Source of the DNA: Paraburkholderia kururiensis JCM 10599 = LMG 19447
Lineage (GTDB): Bacteria; Pseudomonadota; Gammaproteobacteria; Burkholderiales; Burkholderiaceae
NCBI RefSeq assembly: GCF_003986935.1
Contig: NZ_RJZE01000012.1
Span: 62,001-126,000 of the forward strand
Reading direction: 5' to 3'
Length of the DNA stretch: 64,000 nt
Under the pieces are notes generated by a model. That model searched no databases. It had not been told where the DNA came from and saw only the letters and a list, made by a program, of their open reading frames with translations. Made by a program: the position numbers and the translations under genes. This document shows, piece by piece, positions 8,486 through 16,726 of this stretch (positions are counted from its first letter, which is position 1; every line of letters starts with the position of its first letter).

Positions 8486-10403
8486 TCTCCGTCTGCGGCA
8501 ACGCGGACGCATCCGGCGTTTCGATACCCTCAGCGGCGCCGTCCCCATCGCGCGCTTCCTGCTCGGCGCGCTGTTGCTGAAGCGCCCACATCTGCGCAAA
8601 CAGGCCGCCCGCGCGCAGCAACTCCGCGTGCGTGCCCTGCTCGACGATGCGCCCGTGGTCCATCACGATGATCTGCTGCGCGTGCACGACCGTAGAAAGC
8701 CGGTGCGCGATGATCAGCGTCGTGCGATTGCGCGCGATCTGATCCAGCTCGTGCTGGATCGCGCGTTCCGAGCGCGAATCGAGCGCCGAAGTGGCTTCGT
8801 CGAACACGAGAATCGGCGGGTTCTTGAGTAGCGTGCGCGCAATCGCCACGCGCTGCTTTTCACCGCCCGAGAGCTTGAGTCCGCGCTCGCCCACCGAAGT
8901 CTCGTAGCCCTTGGGCAGCCCTTCGATGAACTCGTGGATGTGCGCCGCGCGCGCCGCCGCGATCACCTCGTCGCGCGACGCCGAAGGTCTGCCGTACGCG
9001 ATGTTGTAGTAGATCGTGTCGTTGAAGAGCACCGTGTCCTGCGGCACGATGCCGATCGCGGCGCGCAGCGTGTCCTGCGCCACGTCGCGGATGTCCTGGC
9101 CGTCGATGGCAATCGCGCCGCCGCTCGCGCGGTCCAGATCGTAGAAGCGGAACAGCAGCCGCGCGAGCGTCGACTTGCCCGAGCCGCTGTGGCCCACCAC
9201 CGCGGTCGTCGTGCCCGCGGCAATCGTGAAGCTCACGTCGTGCAGAATGGGCCGCGACGCTTCATAGGCGAAGTTCACGTGATCGAAGCGCACTTCGCCG
9301 CCGCGTACCGCGAGCGGCGGCGCGTTCGGCGCGTCGGGCACTTCGCGCATCACGCCCATCAGCGAAAACATGCGGTCCATGTCGGTCAGACTCTGCTTGA
9401 GCTCGCGATACACCACACCCAAAAAATTGAGCGGGATGTAGAGCTGCAACATGAACGTGTTGATGAGCACGAGGTCGCCCAGCGTGAGGCGGCCCGCCAT
9501 CACGCCTTGCGTCGCGCGCCAGAGAATGAACACGAGCCCGGTGCCGATAATCGCCTGCTGCCCGAAGTTCAGCGCCGAAAGCGAGTTCTGCGACTTGATG
9601 GCCGCCGCGCGATAGCGCTTGAGGTTTTCGTCGTAGCGCTGCGCTTCCCATTCCTCGTTGCCGAAGTACTTCACGGTTTCGTAGTTCAGCAGCGAATCGA
9701 TGGCACGCGAGTTCGCGCGCGAGTCGAGTTCGTTCATCGTGCGCCGGAAGTGCGTGCGCCATTCCGTGACCTTCACCGTGAACACGATGTACGCGACGAG
9801 TGCCACGAGCGTGACGATCGCGTAGTAGGCCTCGTAGCGCACCACGAAGAAGCCCAGCACGAGGCCGACTTCGACGAGCGTCGGCAGGATGCTGTAGAGG
9901 GAGTACGAAATGAGTTGCGTGATGCCGCGCGTGCCACGCTCGATATCGCGCGACATGCCGCCCGTCTGCCGGTCCAGGTGAAAGCGCAGCGAGAGTGCAT
10001 GCAGATGCCGGAACACCTTCAGCGCGAGTTGCCGCACCGCGCTTTCGGTGACCTTCGAAAACAGGATTTCGCGCAGTTCGGTGAAGAGCGAAGTGGAGAG
10101 GCGCACCACCGCATAGGCGATCACGAGCAGCCCGATGCCGCCCGCCAGCACGATGGAGGGCGCATGCTCCGCGCGCCCGAGCGCCGTGAGCTGCTGCACG
10201 GAGGCGAGACTGTCGACGATGCGTTTCATCACGACCGGCACGCCCAGGTTCGCCACCTTCGCGCCGATCAGGCAGGTCAGCGCGAAGATCACGCGCCACT
10301 TGTAGGTAGCAAGGTACGGCAGCAGCGAAACGATGGTCTGCCAGTCGTTACGCGGACCGGTTGCGAGCGGCGAAGGCTCGCCGGAAGGAGGAAGGCGACG
10401 CAT
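8469..10403 (-). CDS. ATM1/HMT1-type ABC exporter (fused permease and ATPase)
   Basis: A 644-residue half-transporter: an N-terminal six-helix ABC membrane domain (about residues 35-330) and a C-terminal ATPase. The ATPase shows Walker A GHSGSGKST, signature LSGGEKQRVAIARTLL, Walker B ILVFDEATSALD and the switch His in IIAHRLSTV. The membrane domain resembles the ATM1 branch, whose mitochondrial members export glutathione-linked sulfur or metal species and whose bacterial members are linked to heavy-metal tolerance. It works as a homodimer in the inner membrane. Substrate here is an inference. Divergent from the thioesterase gene; no strong ribosome-binding site is visible before the ATG. Confidence 0.9.
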   Translation of the reverse strand: MRRLPPSGEPSPLATGPRNDWQTIVSLLPYLATYKWRVIFALTCLIGAKVANLGVPVVMKRIVDSLASVQQLTALGRAEHAPSIVLAGGIGLLVIAYAVVRLSTSLFTELREILFSKVTESAVRQLALKVFRHLHALSLRFHLDRQTGGMSRDIERGTRGITQLISYSLYSILPTLVEVGLVLGFFVVRYEAYYAIVTLVALVAYIVFTVKVTEWRTHFRRTMNELDSRANSRAIDSLLNYETVKYFGNEEWEAQRYDENLKRYRAAAIKSQNSLSALNFGQQAIIGTGLVFILWRATQGVMAGRLTLGDLVLINTFMLQLYIPLNFLGVVYRELKQSLTDMDRMFSLMGVMREVPDAPNAPPLAVRGGEVRFDHVNFAYEASRPILHDVSFTIAAGTTTAVVGHSGSGKSTLARLLFRFYDLDRASGGAIAIDGQDIRDVAQDTLRAAIGIVPQDTVLFNDTIYYNIAYGRPSASRDEVIAAARAAHIHEFIEGLPKGYETSVGERGLKLSGGEKQRVAIARTLLKNPPILVFDEATSALDSRSERAIQHELDQIARNRTTLIIAHRLSTVVHAQQIIVMDHGRIVEQGTHAELLRAGGLFAQMWALQQQRAEQEARDGDGAAEGIETPDASALPQTETTGRA

Positions 10404-10569
10404 GGATTCTGGAGTGGGGTTCGTGACGGGCGGGTTCTGCGCGCCTCGCCGCTGCGCACTTTCCCGTACAATTTCTGATCTTCCGTATTGTCGCAGAAGG
10501 CCGCGGCCGCCGCTTCAGGCCGCCGCGCCTCCCTCCATACACACGAATCCGTCCACACGCGCCCTTTCC

Positions 10570-10977
10570 ATGGATAAACACATGACCGAGTCCATCCACC
10601 TTCCGCAGAAGCCGCCCGCGCTACGCGTCGTGCCGCAGCCTTCGGACGCGAACGTCCACGGCGACGTGTTCGGCGGCTGGATCATGGCGCAGGTGGACAT
10701 TGCCGGCTCGATTCCGGCCAGCCGCCGCGCCAACGGACGGGTGGCCACCATCGCGGTCAACTCGTTCATCTTCAAGCAGCCGGTATTCGTGGGCGACCTG
10801 CTGAGCTTCTACGCGGACATCGTGAAGACGGGCAATACGTCGGTCACCGTGTCGGTGGAGGTTTACGCGCAGCGCATGAGCCTCACGCAAGACGTCGTAA
10901 AGGTGACCGAAGCCACGCTCACCTACGTCGCCACCGACTCCGACCGCCGCCCGCGCGCCCTGCCCGCGCTCGACTGA
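10570..10977 (+). CDS. Acyl-CoA thioesterase, YciA-like hotdog fold
   Basis: A 135-residue single-hotdog thioesterase that would hydrolyse short- to medium-chain acyl-CoAs in the cytoplasm. Key family features are ANVHGDVFGGWIM (helix-start with the conserved Asp/Gly pattern), the PVFVGDL strand and SVEVYAQRM. The start at 10570 is chosen because homology begins there; a second in-frame ATG lies at 10582. The ORF remains open about 79 codons upstream but that part reads as noise. Convergent with the GGDEF-EAL gene, 37 bases apart. Confidence 0.88.
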   Translation: MDKHMTESIHLPQKPPALRVVPQPSDANVHGDVFGGWIMAQVDIAGSIPASRRANGRVATIAVNSFIFKQPVFVGDLLSFYADIVKTGNTSVTVSVEVYAQRMSLTQDVVKVTEATLTYVATDSDRRPRALPALD

Positions 10978-11014
10978 GCACGCGCCGGAGAAACGCGCCG
11001 CCGGGGCTTGCGCG

Positions 11015-14000
11015 CTAAGCCTCGGCGCACTCCATCCCGCCCTGCAGCAGATTCGCGATGGCGTCGCGCGGCATCGGACGGGCAAAGAAGAACCCCTGCA
11101 TCTCGTCGCAGGCTCGTTCCTTCAGGAAGTCGAGCTGCGCCGACGTCTCCACGCCTTCCGCAATCACCTGCAGTTCCAGCGAGTGCGCGAGCGCGATGAT
11201 CGCGGACGTGATCGTCTCGTCGTCGCCCGAAATGCCGATGTCGGACACGAACGAGCGGTCGATCTTGAGGCGGTCCACGGGGAAGCGCTTGAGGTAGCTC
11301 AAGCTCGAATAGCCGGTGCCGAAGTCGTCGATGGCGAGGCCAATGCCGAGCGCGTGCAGATCGTTGAGCATGATCACCGCTTCCTCGGCGTTGCGCATGA
11401 TGGTGCTTTCGGTGAGTTCGAGTTCCAGGTACTGCGGATCGAGCCCGGTCTCTTCGAGCACCTGCATGACAAGCCGCGTGATGTTGCGCTGCTGGAACAC
11501 GCGCGCCGAGAGATTCACCGACACGCGCGCCGGCGGCAGCCCCGCCGCCTGCCACGCCTTGTTCTGGCGGCACGCCTCGCGCAGCACCCATTCGGAAAGC
11601 GGTCCGATCAGCCCGCTTTCCTCGGCAACCGGAATGAACGCCGACGGCGAGACGAGCCCCGCTTCGGGGTCCTGCCAGCGCACGAGCGCCTCCATGCCCA
11701 CGATCCGGCCGGTGTCGATGTCGATCTGCGGCTGGTAGTGCAGCAGGAATTCGTTGTCGCGCAGCGCCCGCCGCAGGCGCCGCTCCAGCGAAAGCCGCGC
11801 GGTCGCGCTCGCGTTCATCTCCGGCTGGAAGAACTGGAAGGTGTTGCGCCCCATGTCCTTCGCGCGGTACATCGCGAGGTCGGCCTTCTTCATCAGCGTT
11901 TCGGCGTCGTCGCCGTCTTGCGGGAAGAGGCTCGCGCCCATGCTGCAGCCCACGTAAAGCTCGTTGCCGTCCAGCCAGACCGGCTCCGAAATCGCGGCCC
12001 GCGCGCGCTCCATCCACGCGATCAGCGACTGCTCGTCCACCGTGTCCGTCATCACGATCACGAATTCGTCGCCGCCGTGGCGCGCCACCGTGTCGCTTGC
12101 CCGCGCACAGCGCGCCAGGCGTTCGGCCACGACGGAGAGCAGCCGGTCGCCGATGCTGTGGCCGAGGCTGTCGTTCACGTTCTTGAAGCCGTCGAGGTCG
12201 ATGAACACGACAGCGAGCCCGCGGTCGCGCCGCTGCGCCGCGACGAGCGCCTGCTGAAGCCGGTCGCGCAGCAGGTTACGGTTGGGCAACCGCGTGAGGC
12301 CGTCGTAGTTCGCCTGGTATTCGAGCTGTTCCTGGTAGCGCATCAGCTCGGTCACGTCGCTCACGATGCCGACGTGGTGCGTGGTGCGCCCGTCCGCGTC
12401 GGGCACCGGCGCAATGAACAGCTGATTCCAGAACAGCGCGCCGTCCTTGCGATAGTTACGCAGCACGGCGCTCACCTCGCGGTTGGCGGCGAGCGCCTGG
12501 CGGATGGCGTGCAGCCCTTCCTGGTCGCGGTCGTCGCGCTGCAACAGCCGGCAGTCCTGTCCCACCACTTCGGCGGGGTCATAGCCCGTGATGCGCGCGA
12601 AGGCCGGGTTCGCGTACTCGATCAGATGGCCGCCCGGCCCCGGGCCCGTGATGATGATCGCGTTCACGCTCGCGTCGAGCGCGCGGCTTTGCAGGCGCAG
12701 CGCGAGGTCGGCGCGCTTGCGCTCCGTGATATCGGTGTAGGAGCCGAGCACGCCCAGCACGTTGCCGTCGCCCGCCGTGAACGGCAGCTTGCTCGTGACG
12801 GTGGTGCGATGCACGCCGTCGATCACGAGGTCCACTTCGAAGTTGAGCTTGGGCACGCCGGACTCGATCACCTCGCGGTCGTGCGCGCGCACGGTGTCGG
12901 CGAACTGGCGCCAGGGCAGGTCGTAGTCGGTCTTGCCGATCACCTGTTCCGGGTACGCAAGCCCCGCGTCGCGCGCGAACGCCATGTTGCAGCCCAGGTA
13001 GCGGAATTCGCGGTCCTTCCAGAAAATGCGCTGCGGAATGCTGTCGATCACCGTCTCCAGCATCTGGTTGGAACGCTGGGCTTCGGCTTCGGCGGCGATC
13101 TGCTCGGTCACGTCGTCGGCGAGCACGAACACCGCGTGGCGGCCCATGAACGTGAGCGTGTGGTACGAGATGTCCGCACTCACGTGCGAGCCGTCGCGCC
13201 GCACGTGATGCCAGATGCCGGCCATGGTGCGGCCGCCGTGCGAAGACGGGTCGCTGCGCGTGAGATGCGATTCGAGCCGCGTCGCGTCCTCGGGCGTATG
13301 AATGGCGCGCACCGACATCGCGAGGAACTCGGTTTCGCTGTAGCCGTACTGCTGGATCGCGGCCAGATTGACGGCGAGAAAGCGCAACGTGTCGCGGTCG
13401 AAGATGTACATGGGCACAGGATGCGCTTCGAACAGGCCGTGAAAGCGTTCGTCGCTGCTGCGCAGTGCCCGCGCGATGCGCAGCTTTTCGCGCGCGGCGT
13501 TCTCGCGCACGCCGAAGGTATAGATGAGCAGCGTGCCGCCCGCGAGCATCGAAATGACGAGCAGCACCACGGCCCGGCGGTTTTCGGCGATGGAATCGTC
13601 GATCACCTTTTCGAGCGCGATGCGCTGCTTCTGCTGCAATGCCGAGAACTGCGATTCGAAGCGGCCCATCTGCACGTCGAGCCGCATGTACACCGGCGCC
13701 ACCCACGTACGCGCGTCTTCGCTGCCGGCCGGCCCGGGGCGCGCCGTGCGCGCCAGCGCTACGCGCAGATCACGCTGGAAGGCATCAGCGTCGAGGGCGA
13801 GGTTATCGAAGTCGGCCGCCATGTCCGGCGTGTCGGCGAAGGCGGTGCGCAGCCGCGCCACGGTCTGGTCGAGCGTTGCCGTACGCTCGCGCATCGCTGG
13901 CTCGCTTTCGCCCTCGCCCGCGGTCTCGTAGCGGCCGAGCGCCATCAGCTCGTCGTTGAGCGTGTCGCGAAAGGTGTCCAGATCCTGACGGATGTGCGTG

Positions 14001-14131
14001 GCCCGCAAGGTGCGGGCGTCGGCCTCGCGCTGCCCGCGTATCTGCGTGTACGCGACGAACGCGTTCGCGCCGACAGCGGCGGCCACGACCGCCACGTTGA
14101 TCAGCAGCCGCTTCGAGAAGAAAGAGTTCAT
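11015..14131 (-). CDS. Membrane-anchored PAS-PAS-PAS-GGDEF-EAL cyclic di-GMP protein
   Basis: A 1038-residue inner-membrane sensor. An N-terminal helix, a periplasmic-type sensor region of about 160 residues and a second helix (VVLLVISMLAGGTLLIYTF) precede three PAS domains. The GGDEF domain has intact HGGDEF and, five residues before it, an RASD inhibitory site. The EAL domain has EALVRW, VNLSAR, ELTES, DDFGTGYSS, LKIDRSF and AEGVET, so all phosphodiesterase residues are present. Both diguanylate cyclase and phosphodiesterase activities are therefore possible. Start 14131 (MNSFFSKRL, with GGAA six bases upstream) is preferred; the frame is open to an ATG at 14188. Confidence 0.93.
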   Translation of the reverse strand: MNSFFSKRLLINVAVVAAAVGANAFVAYTQIRGQREADARTLRATHIRQDLDTFRDTLNDELMALGRYETAGEGESEPAMRERTATLDQTVARLRTAFADTPDMAADFDNLALDADAFQRDLRVALARTARPGPAGSEDARTWVAPVYMRLDVQMGRFESQFSALQQKQRIALEKVIDDSIAENRRAVVLLVISMLAGGTLLIYTFGVRENAAREKLRIARALRSSDERFHGLFEAHPVPMYIFDRDTLRFLAVNLAAIQQYGYSETEFLAMSVRAIHTPEDATRLESHLTRSDPSSHGGRTMAGIWHHVRRDGSHVSADISYHTLTFMGRHAVFVLADDVTEQIAAEAEAQRSNQMLETVIDSIPQRIFWKDREFRYLGCNMAFARDAGLAYPEQVIGKTDYDLPWRQFADTVRAHDREVIESGVPKLNFEVDLVIDGVHRTTVTSKLPFTAGDGNVLGVLGSYTDITERKRADLALRLQSRALDASVNAIIITGPGPGGHLIEYANPAFARITGYDPAEVVGQDCRLLQRDDRDQEGLHAIRQALAANREVSAVLRNYRKDGALFWNQLFIAPVPDADGRTTHHVGIVSDVTELMRYQEQLEYQANYDGLTRLPNRNLLRDRLQQALVAAQRRDRGLAVVFIDLDGFKNVNDSLGHSIGDRLLSVVAERLARCARASDTVARHGGDEFVIVMTDTVDEQSLIAWMERARAAISEPVWLDGNELYVGCSMGASLFPQDGDDAETLMKKADLAMYRAKDMGRNTFQFFQPEMNASATARLSLERRLRRALRDNEFLLHYQPQIDIDTGRIVGMEALVRWQDPEAGLVSPSAFIPVAEESGLIGPLSEWVLREACRQNKAWQAAGLPPARVSVNLSARVFQQRNITRLVMQVLEETGLDPQYLELELTESTIMRNAEEAVIMLNDLHALGIGLAIDDFGTGYSSLSYLKRFPVDRLKIDRSFVSDIGISGDDETITSAIIALAHSLELQVIAEGVETSAQLDFLKERACDEMQGFFFARPMPRDAIANLLQGGMECAEA

Positions 14132-14278
14132 GGGTTCCGGGCGTCGTTCGTCCTGCGGTCGGGGTGCCTGCGGGGCTTTATTCACCACATATCTGCGACG
14201 GGCAGGCGCGCGATGCGCCTCAACCTATGGATAACGGCAGCGTCCGGAACAGTTTGAGGGAAAAGAAAAAAATTCCGT

Positions 14279-14761
14279 TCAGGCCGGTTTGGCCAAACCA
14301 AATTCGCGCATGGCGGGCAGGAAATCGTGATTGCCTTCCGGCTTGCGCGAGAGCTTGGCAAGAACGTAGCGCTTGAATGGGGCCAGCTGCGCCCATTGCT
14401 CGCTGGTTGGCGCGGGGAGGCTCGCGAGCGACGCCTGGTGCAGCACGCCGTCGGGCACCGCGCCGGCTTCACGCCAGGCCGGCGCGGTGTCGGGCGTGAA
14501 CCATTCCGGCTCCACGTTGGCGTGCGTGCGCAGCATCTCGAAGAGCGCGTGGTCGAAATTCGGCTCGATCTGTGCGTCTTCCTCCACCGGGAAGCGCGCG
14601 AGCAGCTTGCGGTCCTCGTACGGCAGCATCTGCCATTGAGCGAGCGAGATGCGCAGGCCGAAGCGGTCCAGGTTGAAGCGGACCGACATCGGAATGTAAG
14701 TGAGGTCCTCGGAAGAGGCGACCTCGAACTGGAAAAGCAGCGGCGCTTCGTGGAGTCCCAT
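14279..14761 (-). CDS. Nitrate reductase-associated family protein
   Basis: A 160-residue soluble protein I assign to the nitrate-reductase-associated family, small proteins of unknown biochemical role often found near molybdoenzyme or nitrate assimilation genes. Recognisable features are FQFEVASSEDLTYIPM at the start, the FNLDRFGLRISL block, WQMLPYEDRKLL and the closing FGLAKPA. No signal peptide, membrane helix or cysteine pair is seen. It is divergent from fdhD, 150 bases away, which fits a molybdenum-enzyme context although no molybdoenzyme gene is in the window. Family call moderately sure; function unknown. Confidence 0.7.
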   Translation of the reverse strand: MGLHEAPLLFQFEVASSEDLTYIPMSVRFNLDRFGLRISLAQWQMLPYEDRKLLARFPVEEDAQIEPNFDHALFEMLRTHANVEPEWFTPDTAPAWREAGAVPDGVLHQASLASLPAPTSEQWAQLAPFKRYVLAKLSRKPEGNHDFLPAMREFGLAKPA

Positions 14762-14898
14762 GGCGGTATATCCCAGGTTCTGTCAGCCAGGTTCTGTCGG
14801 TTGCCGGCCACGCGGGGCGCCGGCTTGGGGTATTTTAGAACCTTCTGCGCGACCCACGAGCCCACGTCCGGCTGGGCGTTTTGTCCGGGCCGCGCGCC

Positions 14899-14904
14899 AA
14901 GGAG
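14899..14904 (+). promoter_or_regulatory. Ribosome-binding site setting the TTG start of fdhD
   Basis: AAGGAG lies seven bases before TTG at 14912. No in-frame ATG occurs until well inside the conserved domain (14912 plus about 47 codons), so this site decides the start. Confidence 0.75.
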
Positions 14905-14911
14905 TCCACGC

Positions 14912-15736
14912 TTGAACCCACTGGAAACCGCCGGCCAGCCCGGCGCCATCGAATTGCCCGTCACGCGCCACCGCGGCGGCGCCGCCGAAACGCTCGTCGA
15001 TCACGTCGGCCAGGAATGGCCTGTGGCTCTGGTGTTCAACGGCATCTCGCACGCGGTGATGATGTGCACGCCGCGCGACCTGGAGGCCTTCGCGGTCGGC
15101 TTCGCCATTTCGGAAGGCATCGTGGACCGCAACGCCGACATTCAGGACATTGAAGTCGCATTTCGCGAAGACGGCGAGTTGCCTTACGCCGAAGTGCAAC
15201 TCACGATCGTGCAGCAGGCGTTCGCGGGATTGAAGGAAAAGCGCCGCGCGCTTGCGGGCCGCACGGGCTGCGGCGTGTGCGGCATCGAAAGCATCGATCT
15301 GCTCGATCTGCAACCGGAGCGTGTGCCGGATACAGGCTTTCTCGCGCGGCTCGCGCCCGACGCGCTCGCCCGCGCCGCGCACGACCTGCCCGCGCACCAG
15401 GCGCTCACGAAGCTCACAGGCGGACTGCACGCGGCGGCGTGGTGCAACGCGCGGGGCGAGATTCTGCACGCTTTCGAAGACGTGGGCCGTCACAATGCGC
15501 TCGACAAGCTGATCGGCCAGCTCGTGCTGGAACGCGCCGACACCACGGACGGTTTCGTGTTTCTCTCCAGCCGCGCCAGCTACGAACTCGTGCGCAAGGC
15601 CGCGCGCGTGGGCGTGCCGCTGGTGGCGACTATTTCGGCGCCGTCGTCGCTGGCCATTGCCATCGCGAAGAAAGCGGGCTTGCGGCTCGTGAGTTTTTGC
15701 CGGGAATCGGGGTATGTGGAGTATGGGACGGCGTGA
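14912..15736 (+). CDS. fdhD: Formate dehydrogenase accessory sulfurtransferase FdhD
   Basis: FdhD passes sulfur from IscS to the molybdenum cofactor of formate dehydrogenases. The 274-residue protein has the conserved GRTGCGVCGIES motif with the Cys-x-x-Cys pair used in sulfur transfer, an N-terminal EWPVALVFNG region, EDVGRHNALDKLIG and the closing SSRASYELVRKAA and SFCRESGYVEYG segments. The start is TTG at 14912, supported by AAGGAG seven bases upstream. Divergent from the nitrate-reductase-associated gene. A formate dehydrogenase must lie elsewhere in the genome. Confidence 0.93.
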   Translation: MNPLETAGQPGAIELPVTRHRGGAAETLVDHVGQEWPVALVFNGISHAVMMCTPRDLEAFAVGFAISEGIVDRNADIQDIEVAFREDGELPYAEVQLTIVQQAFAGLKEKRRALAGRTGCGVCGIESIDLLDLQPERVPDTGFLARLAPDALARAAHDLPAHQALTKLTGGLHAAAWCNARGEILHAFEDVGRHNALDKLIGQLVLERADTTDGFVFLSSRASYELVRKAARVGVPLVATISAPSSLAIAIAKKAGLRLVSFCRESGYVEYGTA

Positions 15737-15784
15737 GGGGGGCTACTACGCGTTACCTGCGTTGTGTACGCGAGGTGTATGGAC

Positions 15785-15815
15785 AAAAAACGGCGCATAA
15801 CGCGCCGCCTTTTTG
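15785..15815. terminator. Bidirectional rho-independent terminator
   Basis: CGGCGC (15791-15796) pairs with GCGCCG (15802-15807) around a five-base loop, with AAAAAA before and TTTTT after. It lies between the convergent fdhD and crotonase-like genes and can serve both. Confidence 0.8.
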
Positions 15816-15830
15816 CCTCGTCGCCCACGC

Positions 15831-16604
15831 TCAATCGAACTGCCTGAAATCCGGCTTACGCTTCTCGAAAAACGCCTTGAACGCCTCCCGCGCTTCAGGC
15901 GCGAGCAGCATCTTGCCGAAGTGCACGGCCTCTTCCGTCATGCGCGTATGGACCTCGTGCTGCGCCGCGCCCTTCATCAGCGCCTTGGTCACACGCAGCG
16001 ACGACGCCGGCAGCGCCGCCAGCTTGCTCGCCTGAGCAAGCGCAAACGCCTCCACCTCCGCGGCAGGCAGCACACGATTCACGAAGCCCATGCGCAGCGC
16101 CTCGTGGGCGTCGAACGCGTCGCCCAGCAGCAGCTTTTCGGCTGCGAGCGGATAGCCCGCAATGCGCGGCAAAATCAGCGACGATGCCGCCTCCGGGCAC
16201 AGCCCCAGCTGCGCGAACGGCAGCGAGAACTTCGCTGTGTCGGCCGCGTAGACGAGGTCGCAATGCAGCAGCAGCGTCGTGCCGATGCCCACGGCCGCGC
16301 CCGCCACCGCCGCGACCACGGGCTTCTCCGCCGTGCTGATGGCGCGCAGGAACTGGAACACCGGCGCGTCCTCGCCTGCGGGCGGCGCCTTCATGAAGTC
16401 TTCGAGGTCGTTGCCGGCGCAGAACGTGCCCTCGCTGCCGCGAAACAGCACGACGCGCACGGCCTTGTCGCGCTGCGCGGCAACGAGCGCGTCGGCCATC
16501 GCCTGGTACATCGCGGCCGTAATCGCGTTCTTGCGCGCCGGCCGGTTGAAGGTGATGGCGAGCACGCCGTCGTCGGTCTGGCTGGTCAGGATGTCGGTGG
16601 TCAT
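15831..16604 (-). CDS. Crotonase-fold enzyme, probably delta3,delta2-enoyl-CoA isomerase type
   Basis: A 257-residue crotonase-superfamily protein. The oxyanion-hole stretch SEGTFCAGNDLEDF and the AAVGIGTTLLLHCD helix are present. Classical hydratases use two glutamates, one in a GGGCELA segment and one in QPE; aligned positions here are Thr and Phe. Instead a Glu appears in LGLCPEAASS, the place of the single catalytic Glu in peroxisomal isomerases of the ECI2 type. I therefore infer an isomerase that shifts double bonds for beta-oxidation of unsaturated acyl-CoAs, although automated annotation would say enoyl-CoA hydratase. It is last in the beta-oxidation operon. Confidence 0.85.
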   Translation of the reverse strand: MTTDILTSQTDDGVLAITFNRPARKNAITAAMYQAMADALVAAQRDKAVRVVLFRGSEGTFCAGNDLEDFMKAPPAGEDAPVFQFLRAISTAEKPVVAAVAGAAVGIGTTLLLHCDLVYAADTAKFSLPFAQLGLCPEAASSLILPRIAGYPLAAEKLLLGDAFDAHEALRMGFVNRVLPAAEVEAFALAQASKLAALPASSLRVTKALMKGAAQHEVHTRMTEEAVHFGKMLLAPEAREAFKAFFEKRKPDFRQFD

Positions 16605-16629
16605 TCGCGGATCTCCTCCGTTGAACGAA

Positions 16630-16663
16630 AACGGTTCGCAAGCCTCGCGACCTGCGAACCGTT
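16630..16663 (-). terminator. Strong hairpin, terminator or attenuator, between thiolase and crotonase genes
   Basis: Perfect 11-base arms (16630-16640 and 16653-16663) enclose a 12-base loop. Read on the minus strand, the stem is followed by TTCGTT after the paired Ts, a short imperfect U-tract. It could end thiolase transcripts partially and lower expression of the downstream crotonase, or stabilise the 3' end. Confidence 0.55.
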
Positions 16664-16726
16664 CATGCCTTTACGGGGCCTCCTCGCTGCCCGGACAAGC
16701 GAGCATGCGAAGAAGCGGCCTGCACC

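Noticed and set aside
11183..14257. A 1024-codon frame antisense to the GGDEF-EAL gene, and similar long frames at 4275-7217 and 58979-61465
   Set aside because: Mirror frames of GC-rich coding sequence; compositionally biased and without recognisable domains.
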